NCBI GenBank assembly: GCA_022835495.1
Contig: BQOK01000001.1
Location: 1,364,001 to 1,428,000, forward strand
From: Oscillospiraceae bacterium
GTDB taxonomy: Bacteria; Bacillota; Clostridia; Oscillospirales; Ruminococcaceae
Length of the DNA: 64,000 nt
Direction: 5' to 3'
The notes beneath the pieces were generated by a model. The model saw nothing but the letters and a program-made list of their open reading frames with translations, ran no database searches and was not told the origin of the DNA. This document shows, piece after piece, positions 16,867-24,289 of this stretch (positions within the stretch are counted from its first letter, which is position 1; each line of letters begins with the position of its first letter). The position numbers and the translations under genes were made by a program.

Positions 16867-16872
16867 TATACT
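16867..16872 (+). promoter_or_regulatory. -10 element for the DUF308 gene
   Basis: TATACT preceded by TGTGG gives an extended -10; a TTCACA 19 bases upstream is only a weak -35. Confidence 0.4.
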
Positions 16873-16918
16873 ATCCTTAAAAAGCAGCCCCTAGGGGCCA
16901 AGGAGGGTATTTCACACC

Positions 16919-17584
16919 GTGAAGTTTCTAAAAAAGAGCTATTTTGCCTCCTCGCTGGCATTCATCCTGTTGGGGCTGGCGCTGCTGCTGTGGCCGGAAG
17001 TGTCGCTGCGGGTGGTGTGCTATTTGTTCGGCGCATTGATCCTGATCAAGGGCCTGCTCAGCATCTGGGCCTATGTGCGGGCCGAGGAGCGGTTTTTCTT
17101 TAGCTATTTCACCCTGCTGTTCGGGGTCGCGGCCAGCGCCCTGGGGGTGTTTTTGCTGATCAAGCCGGATACCGTGGTCTCGGTGCTGCCCATTCTGATC
17201 GGCCTGTTCATCGTGTTTGACGGGGTGGTGCGGCTGCAATCGGCCTTTGACCTGAAGCGGGCGGGCTTTACCGCGTGGTGGAGCTTTTTGCTGCTGGCGC
17301 TGCTCTCGGCGGCGCTGGGGGTGCTGATGATCTGGAACCCGTTTGCCACGGTGCAGGTGCTGGTGATGGCCATCGGCATCATTCTGCTGATCGAGGGGGC
17401 GCTTAACCTGATCAGTGCGATCTACGCGGGCATGCTGCTGCGGGTGCTGCGCCAGGCAGCCGAACAGGCGGTGGGCGAGGCGGCGGCTTTGGCGGACGCG
17501 CTGGAAGACCTCCCGCAAGCCGGCGAGCCGGGCGGCCAGCCCCCGGTGATGGATGTGGAGTTCCGCCCGGTGGACGACGATTGA
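16919..17584 (+). CDS. HdeD/DUF308 family membrane protein
   Basis: A 221-residue protein of six predicted helices arranged as repeated hairpins (FASSLAFILLGLALLLWP, then related ALGVFLLIKPDTVV and ALGVLMIWNP), the DUF308 pattern also seen in HdeD. A charged, Pro-rich tail of about 40 residues follows. The role in Firmicutes is unknown; HdeD relates to acid resistance in Escherichia coli. GTG at 16919 is used with AAGGAGGG 12 bases upstream, and a strong terminator follows, so it stands alone. Confidence 0.85.
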   Translation: MKFLKKSYFASSLAFILLGLALLLWPEVSLRVVCYLFGALILIKGLLSIWAYVRAEERFFFSYFTLLFGVAASALGVFLLIKPDTVVSVLPILIGLFIVFDGVVRLQSAFDLKRAGFTAWWSFLLLALLSAALGVLMIWNPFATVQVLVMAIGIILLIEGALNLISAIYAGMLLRVLRQAAEQAVGEAAALADALEDLPQAGEPGGQPPVMDVEFRPVDDD

Positions 17585-17610
17585 GCCGCCCCGGCAGATA
17601 AAAACAAACC

Positions 17611-17650
17611 AAGAAGAAGCCGCCGGCAGGTTGCCGGCGGCTTCTTCTTG
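17611..17650 (+). terminator. terminator after the DUF308 gene
   Basis: Eighteen-bp perfect stem (17611-17628 with 17632-17649, arm AAGAAGAAGCCGCC). It lies between convergent genes; T-richness comes from the arm itself. Confidence 0.85.
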
Positions 17651-17745
17651 GGGCTTGGGCATGCGCCCCTAAAAGTTTTTTGAAATGCCGCGTGCGCTTT
17701 GCCCCGCAAGGGAGGGGGAAACGCTTCGCGGCGGAAGGTGCAGAG

Positions 17746-19119
17746 TTACTTTTCCGAGATGGAAACGCTGCCGCTTGTGGTGCTTATTTCCAGGAGCGGC
17801 CCGCCGGCGCCGTAGGTGTCGGTACCCTTGCCCTTTCCGGAATGGCCGGTAAAGGCATTGCTTACCTGGCCCGAGGTGGTGCTGTAGCGCAGGGTGAAGC
17901 CGGAGTTTTGGGGCAGCGTGAGCCCCAGACCGCCGCTGGTGGTCTGGAAGCGGCAATCGCTTGTGGGCATGCCCAATTCGGCCTGCAGGTTGCCGCTGGT
18001 AGACTGAAAATCCACGCTCTCAAATTCGCCCGCAAGCTCCACCGAACCGCTGGTGGTGTGGGCCGTCAAGGCTCCGCCGGAACCCTGGATGCCCATATTG
18101 CCGCTCAATGAGCCAATCTCGGCCTCTTTTGCAAAGCTGCCGGCGACGTCCACGTTGCCGCTGGTACTGCTGAGCGCGAGCGATTCGCAGTCGCCCGAAA
18201 AAGCCAGATCGCCGCTGGTGGAGGAAAGCGCCACCGAATGTGCGGCGGCTGCCAGGGTGACCGTTATGCTGCCGCTGGTGCTGGAGGCCGCCAATTCGGC
18301 CGCGGTGAGTTCGTCGGCGCGAAGATTGCCGCTGGTGGTGGAGAGGGCCAGAAGGCCGCCCTGCACGCCGGAGAGCTGGAGGTTGCCGCTGGTGGTGGCC
18401 ACCGCGCTGGGCGGGAGCTCCACCCCCGTGGGCAAAAGGACCTTCACCTCGCCCCGGGGCGGGTCCAGCGGGTTGAGAATCACGTTTTTCGGGCTGGCGA
18501 CCCGCAGGGTGCCCTGCTGAAACGAGAGCGCCGGCGCAAGCTGGGCAGGGCCGTGGAACTGGATCTCCACTTTTATGGTTTCGCCGTCCCACCGGGCGAT
18601 GGTCACGTTTTCAAAGCTGAGGTCCAGCTCCAGGGCCTGTACCTCAGCCGGGGCATACTCGCCCTCAGCCGCCGGGCCTTCCAGCGTGCCGGCGGCCGCC
18701 GGGTCCGAGAGCTTGGCGGGGGCGGACAAGGCCTGCGAAACCACAGATTGGGTGGGGGGGCCGGCCAAAGCGCGCCGGTAGGAGGAAAAACCAAAGACCA
18801 TGGCTGCGATCAGCAGCAGCGCCACAAACGCCAGGGCGGCCAGCACCCAGGGCAAAAAATTTTGCCTGTGCGCTGCCGCCTGCGGGGGCGCTGCGTAAAC
18901 AGGGCCTGCGCCGGGCAATTCACCCAGGGCCTCGCTCAGATCCCCCAGGCTTTCAATGGCGCGCTGAAAGGCTTCTTCCTCGCCGGCGCCCCGGGCCAGT
19001 TCGTCCTCGTAGCGGTCGTTCAGGTTGGCAAGCAGTTCCTCGCGCAGTTCCTCCGCCTCGCGGCTTTGGGGCAGGCGCTCGAACAGGCCGTCTATGTAGT
19101 GGTTGAGCTTCTGATTCAT
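17746..19119 (-). CDS. HAAS domain plus DUF4097 beta-repeat membrane protein
   Basis: This 457-residue protein has three parts. An N-terminal HAAS/DUF1700 helical domain (1-70) contains LPQSREAEELREELLANL. One membrane segment lies near 93-113. An extracytoplasmic DUF4097 beta-repeat follows, in which S-T-S-G-(N/D/S) recurs about every 20 residues (STTSGNL, SSTSGSI, SSTSGDL, HTTSGSV and others). The repeat is the adhesin-like beta-helix found in proteins encoded next to PadR regulators. The stop of padR and this ATG overlap by four bases, so the pair is translationally coupled. It probably monitors or stabilises the envelope; no biochemical role is known. Confidence 0.88.
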   Translation of the reverse strand: MNQKLNHYIDGLFERLPQSREAEELREELLANLNDRYEDELARGAGEEEAFQRAIESLGDLSEALGELPGAGPVYAAPPQAAAHRQNFLPWVLAALAFVALLLIAAMVFGFSSYRRALAGPPTQSVVSQALSAPAKLSDPAAAGTLEGPAAEGEYAPAEVQALELDLSFENVTIARWDGETIKVEIQFHGPAQLAPALSFQQGTLRVASPKNVILNPLDPPRGEVKVLLPTGVELPPSAVATTSGNLQLSGVQGGLLALSTTSGNLRADELTAAELAASSTSGSITVTLAAAAHSVALSSTSGDLAFSGDCESLALSSTSGNVDVAGSFAKEAEIGSLSGNMGIQGSGGALTAHTTSGSVELAGEFESVDFQSTSGNLQAELGMPTSDCRFQTTSGGLGLTLPQNSGFTLRYSTTSGQVSNAFTGHSGKGKGTDTYGAGGPLLEISTTSGSVSISEK

Positions 19120-19478
19120 ACAGGATCCCTCCTTGTGGTGTTGGATGCGCCCCCCGGCGCCAAAAGCTGGTCCAGAATGGCCTTAATGGCCTCCCAGTCC
19201 CGGCGGTTTTCTTCGTACAGGAGCCTGCCCTGCGGCGTGATGGAGTAGTAGCGCCGCCGCGCCCCCGCCTGTTCATCGCCCCAGTAGGAGGTGATCATGC
19301 CGCCTTGCTCCAGCCGGCGGAAGGTGGTGTAGAGGGTAGCTTCTTTCAGCTCCAGCCGCCCGCCGGTCGCCTGGGCCAGCCCTTTGTTGATCTCGTAGCC
19401 GTAGCTGTCGCCCGCGGCAAGATGCGAAAGAATGATGGTGTCGGTATAGCCGCGAAGGATATCCGATGTATTCAGCAA
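19116..19478 (-). CDS. PadR family transcriptional regulator
   Basis: A 120-residue winged-helix regulator. The core GYTDTIILSHLAAGDSYGYEI, EATLYTTFRRLEQGG and RRYYSITPQG string is the PadR signature, followed by a short C-terminal dimer helix. TTG at 19478 is chosen because AAGGAGG stands seven bases upstream; the frame is open for 58 more codons but that part lacks a ribosome site and is not conserved-looking. It overlaps the HAAS-DUF4097 gene by four bases. A perfect palindrome over the upstream promoter suggests self-repression. Confidence 0.92.
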   Translation of the reverse strand: MLNTSDILRGYTDTIILSHLAAGDSYGYEINKGLAQATGGRLELKEATLYTTFRRLEQGGMITSYWGDEQAGARRRYYSITPQGRLLYEENRRDWEAIKAILDQLLAPGGASNTTRRDPV

Positions 19479-19623
19479 AGTGCGCCCTCCTTTCGAGTTT
19501 GGAACCAAGCGCTTTAAAACGCAGCTGCGGGAGCCGCTCACCATAGCCAAAAGACCTTTTTGCGCCCCTGAAGCGGTTTGGCCGCCGCAGCGCGCCGCTG
19601 GATCGACTGTGGTTGTTGATTGC

Positions 19624-19659
19624 ATTATAGCTTTATATACCTCATCTGTCAAGGTATAT
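19624..19659 (-). promoter_or_regulatory. promoter with palindromic operator for the PadR operon
   Basis: On the minus strand TTGACA (19647-19652), 17-base spacer, TATAAT (19624-19629). ATATACCT (19635-19642) and AGGTATAT (19652-19659) form an exact 8-bp inverted repeat with a 9-base gap covering the -35 and half the spacer. The leader to the start codon is about 145 bases. Confidence 0.85.
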
Positions 19660-19751
19660 CTTCACGAAATGTTTAAAACCCGCTGCCCCTTTCGCGCCTG
19701 CAGGGAAGGGCCCGGGGCGGCATGCCCCTTTTTCCCGGCGGAAAAATGTGG

Positions 19752-19757
19752 TACAAT
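19752..19757 (+). promoter_or_regulatory. -10 element for the CPBP protease gene
   Basis: TACAAT preceded by TGTGG, 35 bases before the GTG start. No convincing -35. Confidence 0.4.
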
Positions 19758-19791
19758 AAAACCAAATAAGCTTGCAAAAGGGGGCGGCGCG

Positions 19792-20715
19792 GTGACCGGG
19801 CTTGCAAAAAATACCGCCGCAATGAACCGCGCGGGCGCTGCCTGCGGCTGCGGCGCACTGATCTATCTTGCCGCCCGCAGCCTGCTCACCCGCTTGGCAA
19901 GCCTGCTGCTGGCGCTGCGGGTGCCGGGGGCGAGCCTGCAAAACCCGGCGGGAGCGAGCCAGCTGGAGGCGGCGCTGTTGCGCATTGGGGTGAGCGGCCT
20001 GGCCCTGGCCGCGCCGTTTTTGCTGCTGGCGGTCCTGCCTCTGCCGCGGCCCCTGCCGCTTGGGCGGGGCGTTCGGGGGATTCGGCCCAGGCTGTTTTTG
20101 TTTTTCTGGGGCATGATGCTGGCGGGCAACCTGCTGGCGGGGGCCCTGGTTCGTGCCACGGGCCCGGAAAATGCCAGGGTGGAGCTGCCGGGCGGCGGCA
20201 TGCCGCTTGCAGCGGCTTTTGCTGCGGTGTGCCTGCTGCCCGCGGTGGGGGAGGAGCTGCTCTTCCGCGGCCTTTTGCAGGGCTGGCTGCGGCCTTTTGG
20301 CGCGCCGGCTGCGGTGCTGGGGCAGGCGGTGCTGTTCGCATTGCTGCACGGGCGCCTTTCGGCCTGCCTTGCGGCGCTGCTGGGCGGCGTGGCCCTGGGC
20401 CTTTGTGCCGAGTGGTCGGGCAGCCTGCGGCCGTGCATGTGGTTTCATTTATACAACAACATTCTCGCGTTTACCGGCCAGTATGCCAGCCAGTACGCTT
20501 CGCCCGAGACCGGGCAGCTTGTGAGCCTGGCGGTGCTGCTGGGCGGGCCGCTGGCGGCCGCAGCCGTGTGGGCTTCGGGCCGGGCAGGGGGGCGCCGGGC
20601 AAGGGTGAATGCCCTTGCAATGGGCAAGGGGGCGGCCTGGCCGCTGGGCTGCCCAGGCTGGGTGTGCAGCGCCCTGTTCCTGCTGGCGCTGAGCCTGTGG
20701 CAGACCTTTGTTTGA
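19792..20715 (+). CDS. CPBP family intramembrane glutamic protease
   Basis: A roughly 307-residue membrane protein with the three CPBP (CAAX protease and bacteriocin-processing) motifs: GEELLFRG (Glu-Glu-x-x-x-Arg), FALLHG (Phe-x-x-x-His) and FHLYNN (His-x-x-x-Asn). These are on consecutive helices and form the metal-free active site of the family. Possible jobs include bacteriocin immunity or membrane protein processing. GTG at 19792 is taken as the start because a promoter lies just upstream and GGGGGCGG may serve as ribosome site; this start is uncertain. No bacteriocin gene is adjacent. Confidence 0.8.
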   Translation: MTGLAKNTAAMNRAGAACGCGALIYLAARSLLTRLASLLLALRVPGASLQNPAGASQLEAALLRIGVSGLALAAPFLLLAVLPLPRPLPLGRGVRGIRPRLFLFFWGMMLAGNLLAGALVRATGPENARVELPGGGMPLAAAFAAVCLLPAVGEELLFRGLLQGWLRPFGAPAAVLGQAVLFALLHGRLSACLAALLGGVALGLCAEWSGSLRPCMWFHLYNNILAFTGQYASQYASPETGQLVSLAVLLGGPLAAAAVWASGRAGGRRARVNALAMGKGAAWPLGCPGWVCSALFLLALSLWQTFV

Positions 20716-20775
20716 AAAACAGCTCCAAGCAAAGGCTGTTTGTCGCATGCGCGCTTTTGCCTGAAAGGAGGGCAT

Positions 20776-21912
20776 ATGCCGGAACTGCTGAAAAACCGAT
20801 ATAATGGCGGGTTCCTTCATGGGCTGGCGCTGCGCATTACAGCCGTGTATCCCTCGTTTCAGGCAGATGCTTTTGTAAATGGTATAATGGATGAAACATG
20901 GGATGCTTTAGGGCTGAAAGCGCGTATGCGGCGGATCACCGTAAATTTGGGGAGATATTTGCCGACTGGGTATGAGCAGGCGCTCGGCATCCTTGACAAG
21001 GTCATTGCGGGCTATCCAGCAGGGTTCAACGACTTTTCGTTCATGTTCTTTCCGGATTTTGTTGAGGTCTATGGGCAGGAGGAGCGCCACTGGGAGCTGT
21101 CGATGGCCGCGCTGGAAAGATATACCCCGTACTCGTCTTCCGAGTTTGCCGTGCGGCCGTTTATCATGCGCTACGAGGAGCGAATGATGCGGCAGATGGC
21201 AGCTTGGGCGGGGCACGGTAATGAGCATGTGCGGCGGCTTGCCAGCGAGGGCTGCCGCCCGCTGCTGCCCTGGGGCCAGGCATTGGAAGGGTTCAAAAAA
21301 GACCCGCTGCCGGTGCTGGCCATTTTGGAACAGCTGAAAGCGGACCCGTCGCCGTATGTGCGCAAAAGCGTAGCCAATAATTTAAATGATATTTCCAAGA
21401 ACCATCCTGCCCTGGTGGTGAAAATTGCGGGGGAATGGTACGGTAAAGGCGAGCGCACGGATTGGATTGTGAAGCACGGGTGCAGAACGCTTCTTAAACA
21501 GGGAAACAGGGAGTTGCTCGGCCTTTTTGGGTTTGCGGATACCGACGGCGTAAGGGTTGGAAGTTTTGCGCTGGGGGCCGCGAGTGTTTTCATTGGCGGA
21601 GATATAACATTTTCCTTTACGATCGAAGCAAAAAAGGCAACCGGGGTGCGGCTGGAATACGCCATTGAGTATGTAAAAACAAATGGGAAGCGAAGCCGCA
21701 GGATATTCCAGATATCCGAGCTTTCCTTCAAAGGAAACGAGAAGAAGTGTTACACAAGGGCCCACTCCTTTGCAGACATAAGCACAAGAAAGCATTACCC
21801 CGGAACCCATTCGGTTACGCTGATTGTAAACGGCGCTGAGCGGGGCACGCGGGAGTTTGAGGTTTTGCCTCAAAAGACCATGATGGAAAGATCCTTATTG
21901 CGCCGGCAGTAA
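20776..21912 (+). CDS. AlkC-like DNA alkylation repair protein
   Basis: A 378-residue protein. The first 230 or so residues look like HEAT-type helical repeats (HGNEHVRRLASEGCRPLLPW and PSPYVRKSVANNLNDISK are typical of AlkC/AlkD). The last 100 residues read as a beta-sandwich (FSFTIEAKKATGVRLEYAI, YPGTHSVTLIVNG), matching the Ig-like tail known for one AlkC group. AlkC removes alkylated bases such as 3-methylcytosine and 3-methyladenine without flipping the base. ATG at 20776 has GGAGGG four bases upstream. GC and codon use are visibly lower than in neighbours, which suggests acquisition. Its stop is 21 bases before tadA. Confidence 0.85.
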   Translation: MPELLKNRYNGGFLHGLALRITAVYPSFQADAFVNGIMDETWDALGLKARMRRITVNLGRYLPTGYEQALGILDKVIAGYPAGFNDFSFMFFPDFVEVYGQEERHWELSMAALERYTPYSSSEFAVRPFIMRYEERMMRQMAAWAGHGNEHVRRLASEGCRPLLPWGQALEGFKKDPLPVLAILEQLKADPSPYVRKSVANNLNDISKNHPALVVKIAGEWYGKGERTDWIVKHGCRTLLKQGNRELLGLFGFADTDGVRVGSFALGAASVFIGGDITFSFTIEAKKATGVRLEYAIEYVKTNGKRSRRIFQISELSFKGNEKKCYTRAHSFADISTRKHYPGTHSVTLIVNGAERGTREFEVLPQKTMMERSLLRRQ

Positions 21913-21933
21913 GAAATGGGGAGGACAGGATCT

Positions 21934-22398
21934 GTGACCGATGAAGAGCTGATGCGCCTGGCCCTGGCCGAGGCGGAAAAGGCCGCGGCGCTGGGCGAGG
22001 TGCCCGTGGGCGCTGTGGTGGCAAAGGACGGGGTGCCGGTGGCCATGGCGCACAATACCCGCGAAACCCAAAAGAACGCCACCCACCATGCGGAACTGCT
22101 GGCCATCGACGCGGCCTGTAAAGCCCTGGGCGGCTGGCGGCTTTGGCAGTGCGAGCTTTTTGTGACGCTGGAGCCCTGCCCCATGTGCAGCGGGGCCATC
22201 ATCAACAGCCGCATAAAACGGGTGGTGTATGGCGCACCGGACCCCAAGGCGGGCTGCTGCGGCTCGGTGACCGACCTGTTTGCGCTGCCGTTCAACCACC
22301 GCCCTGCGGTGGAGGGGGGGCTTTTGGCGGAGGAGGCCAGGGCGCAGCTGCGGCAATTTTTTGCCGCGCTGCGGCAAAAGCGGGAGGAAAAGCAATGA
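21934..22398 (+). CDS. tadA: tRNA-specific adenosine deaminase
   Basis: Converts adenosine-34 to inosine in tRNA-Arg(ACG). The zinc site motifs HAE (residues 52-54) and PCPMC (81-85) are intact, and the 154-residue length is normal. GTG at 21934 is chosen because GGGGAGG lies nine bases upstream; ATG at 21916 overlaps that ribosome site and is less likely. The stop overlaps the ATG of fabG (AATGA), so the two genes are translationally coupled. Confidence 0.95.
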   Translation: MTDEELMRLALAEAEKAAALGEVPVGAVVAKDGVPVAMAHNTRETQKNATHHAELLAIDAACKALGGWRLWQCELFVTLEPCPMCSGAIINSRIKRVVYGAPDPKAGCCGSVTDLFALPFNHRPAVEGGLLAEEARAQLRQFFAALRQKREEKQ

Positions 22399-23117
22399 GA
22401 ACCGTGCTCATTACCGGCGGCAGCCGGGGGATTGGGGCCGAGGCGGTGCGGCTGTTTGCAAATGCGGGGTGCCGGGTGGTGCTGAATTACAACGCCAGCG
22501 AAGAGGCCGCCAAAGCCCTTGCTGCGGAATTTGCGGGGCGCGTGCTGCCCGTGCGCGCGGATGTGGCATGCCGCACAGAGGTGGAGGCAATGTTCCGCCG
22601 TGCGGAGGCTGTGTTCGGCGGAGTGGACGTTCTGATCTGCAATGCGGGGGTGGCACAGCAAAAGCTGTTTACCGACCTGACGGAGGGCGAGTGGCGCCGC
22701 ATGCTGGATGTGCACCTGACCGGGGCGTTCCACTGCTGCCAGTGCGCGCTGCCGCACATGATCCGGCAGCGGTGGGGGCGCATTGTGACCGTGAGCTCGA
22801 TGTGGGGGCAGGTGGGCGGCAGCTGCGAGGCGGCGTATTCGGCGGCCAAGGCGGGGCTCATCGGCCTTACAAAAGCCCTGGCGAAGGAGGAAGGCCCCAG
22901 CGGCGTGACCGTGAACTGCGTTGCCCCGGGTGTGATCGACACGGACATGATGGCCGGGTTTTCCGAGGCGGACCGTTCGGCCCTGGCGGACGAAACCCCG
23001 GTGGGGGCCCTGGGCACCCCGCGGCAGGTGGCCGAAGCCCTGCTCTTTTTGGCGGGCGAGCGGGCCGGATACATTACCGGCCAGGTGCTGGGCGTAAACG
23101 GCGGCCTGGTGATATAG
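22395..23117 (+). CDS. fabG: SDR family 3-oxoacyl-ACP reductase-like protein
   Basis: A 240-residue classical short-chain dehydrogenase. It has TGGSRGIG (8-15) for NAD(P)H binding, NAG, the catalytic Ser in VTVSSMWG and YSAAK (Tyr and Lys), then VNCVAPGVIDTDM. The sequence is of the FabG type, which reduces 3-oxoacyl-ACP in fatty acid synthesis. With tadA upstream and no other fatty-acid genes near, it may be a paralog with another carbonyl substrate. It starts inside the tadA stop. Confidence 0.88.
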   Translation: MRTVLITGGSRGIGAEAVRLFANAGCRVVLNYNASEEAAKALAAEFAGRVLPVRADVACRTEVEAMFRRAEAVFGGVDVLICNAGVAQQKLFTDLTEGEWRRMLDVHLTGAFHCCQCALPHMIRQRWGRIVTVSSMWGQVGGSCEAAYSAAKAGLIGLTKALAKEEGPSGVTVNCVAPGVIDTDMMAGFSEADRSALADETPVGALGTPRQVAEALLFLAGERAGYITGQVLGVNGGLVI

Positions 23118-23137
23118 CGCGCTGAAAAAAGCGGAAC

Positions 23138-23182
23138 ATCCCCCTTCCCCTGCGCATAGCATGGCAGGGAGAGGGGGATTTT
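23138..23182 (+). terminator. hairpin between fabG and the GH25 gene
   Basis: Arms CATCCCCCTTCCCCTGC and GCAGGGAGAGGGGGAT pair imperfectly over a nine-base loop and are followed by TTTTG. The right arm contains the purine-rich ribosome site of the lysozyme gene, so the hairpin could hide that site. Confidence 0.6.
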
Positions 23183-23184
23183 GT

Positions 23185-24171
23185 ATGGCGATTTATGAAA
23201 CGGGCATTGATGTTTCCCGTTACCAGGGCGAGGTGAACTGGCAGGCCGTGGCTGCCGCCGGCAAGCAGTTCGCACTGGTGCGCATTGGTTCCAGCAGCAG
23301 CGGCGGGGTGTATATCGACCCCTATTTCCAGCGCAATATAGCCGGCGCGAAGGCGGCCGGCATGAAGGTGGGGGCGTACTACTACACCTATGCCCGCACC
23401 GAGGAAGCGGTGATCAACGAGGTGTCGGCCTTTCTGGCGGTGCTGGAAGGCCTGCGGCTGGAGTATCCGGTATTTGTGGATGTGGAGGACAATTCCCTGA
23501 AAACGCTGCCCCGGGCCGAGCTTACCCGTTTGGTGAAGTTTGCCATGGACATTCTGGATCAAAAGGGCTGGCTGCCCGGGTTTTATACCTACACAAGCTT
23601 TGCAAACACAAACCTGGACACGGGCGCGCTGGCGGCTTACCCGTTTTGGGTGGCGGATTACCGCGGATATGTGGGATTCCAGGGCAGTTATGACCTGTGG
23701 CAGTATTCCTCTACCGGGCGGGTAAACGGCATCGGCGGCAATGTGGACCTGGATTACAGCTATAAAAACTTTTTGCCGCTGCTGATCGAAACGGGCAAGA
23801 ACGGCTACGGCAAGGGGCCGAACCTTGTGCCGGTGGCCGGCAAAGAGCTTGCGGTAAAAAGCGCGCAGGCTTTGTATTACTACTCACCGGATCTGAACGA
23901 CCTGGCGGGCTATCTGCCGCTGGGGAACTACCCGGTCACCGCGATGAGCGATGGAGAGTACCTTGGTTATACCTGGGTCACGTTTACTTATGGCGACAGC
24001 GAGTTTTGGGCCACCCTGCGCCAGGGTGTGACCGAGCTGCAGGATGCGCCGAAGCCGGAGGATTGCGAAGAGGTCCGCCTGGAGCTGGCGGCGGCCCAGG
24101 CAAAGATCTCCACGGCGCGCCAGGCGCTGGAGTGGGTATTGGAGGAATTGGAAGCAGGCCAGGGCGGCTGA
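23185..24171 (+). CDS. GH25 family lysozyme (muramidase)
   Basis: Glycoside hydrolase 25 cleaves the N-acetylmuramic acid to N-acetylglucosamine bond of peptidoglycan. The catalytic barrel (residues 6-190) opens with GIDVSRYQG and contains the paired acids in VFVDVED, then FYTYTSF and WVADY and WQYSSTGRV. A smaller beta-rich, SH3-like part (about 225-285) and a C-terminal helix (290-325) follow. No signal peptide or membrane helix is visible, unusual for a secreted cell-wall enzyme and reminiscent of phage endolysins. ATG at 23185 is chosen with GAGGGGG upstream. No holin or phage genes are adjacent. Confidence 0.9.
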   Translation: MAIYETGIDVSRYQGEVNWQAVAAAGKQFALVRIGSSSSGGVYIDPYFQRNIAGAKAAGMKVGAYYYTYARTEEAVINEVSAFLAVLEGLRLEYPVFVDVEDNSLKTLPRAELTRLVKFAMDILDQKGWLPGFYTYTSFANTNLDTGALAAYPFWVADYRGYVGFQGSYDLWQYSSTGRVNGIGGNVDLDYSYKNFLPLLIETGKNGYGKGPNLVPVAGKELAVKSAQALYYYSPDLNDLAGYLPLGNYPVTAMSDGEYLGYTWVTFTYGDSEFWATLRQGVTELQDAPKPEDCEEVRLELAAAQAKISTARQALEWVLEELEAGQGG

Positions 24172-24199
24172 ACATTGTGCACGTTCACAAAAACGTTAC

Positions 24200-24228
24200 T
24201 TGCATGAGGCGCTGCGACAGGATACAAT
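24200..24228 (+). promoter_or_regulatory. promoter of the AI-2E family gene
   Basis: TTGCAT (24200-24205), 17-base spacer, TACAAT (24223-24228), 61 bases before the ATG. Confidence 0.7.
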
Positions 24229-24289
24229 ACTGATAGAAAGCAGGCGGTTTTCCGCCGCGCAGAAGTGTAAAGATGGGGAGGATCGCCCA

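Noticed and set aside
23185-24171. Prophage remnant around the GH25 lysozyme
   Set aside because: No holin, tail, integrase or terminase genes flank it.
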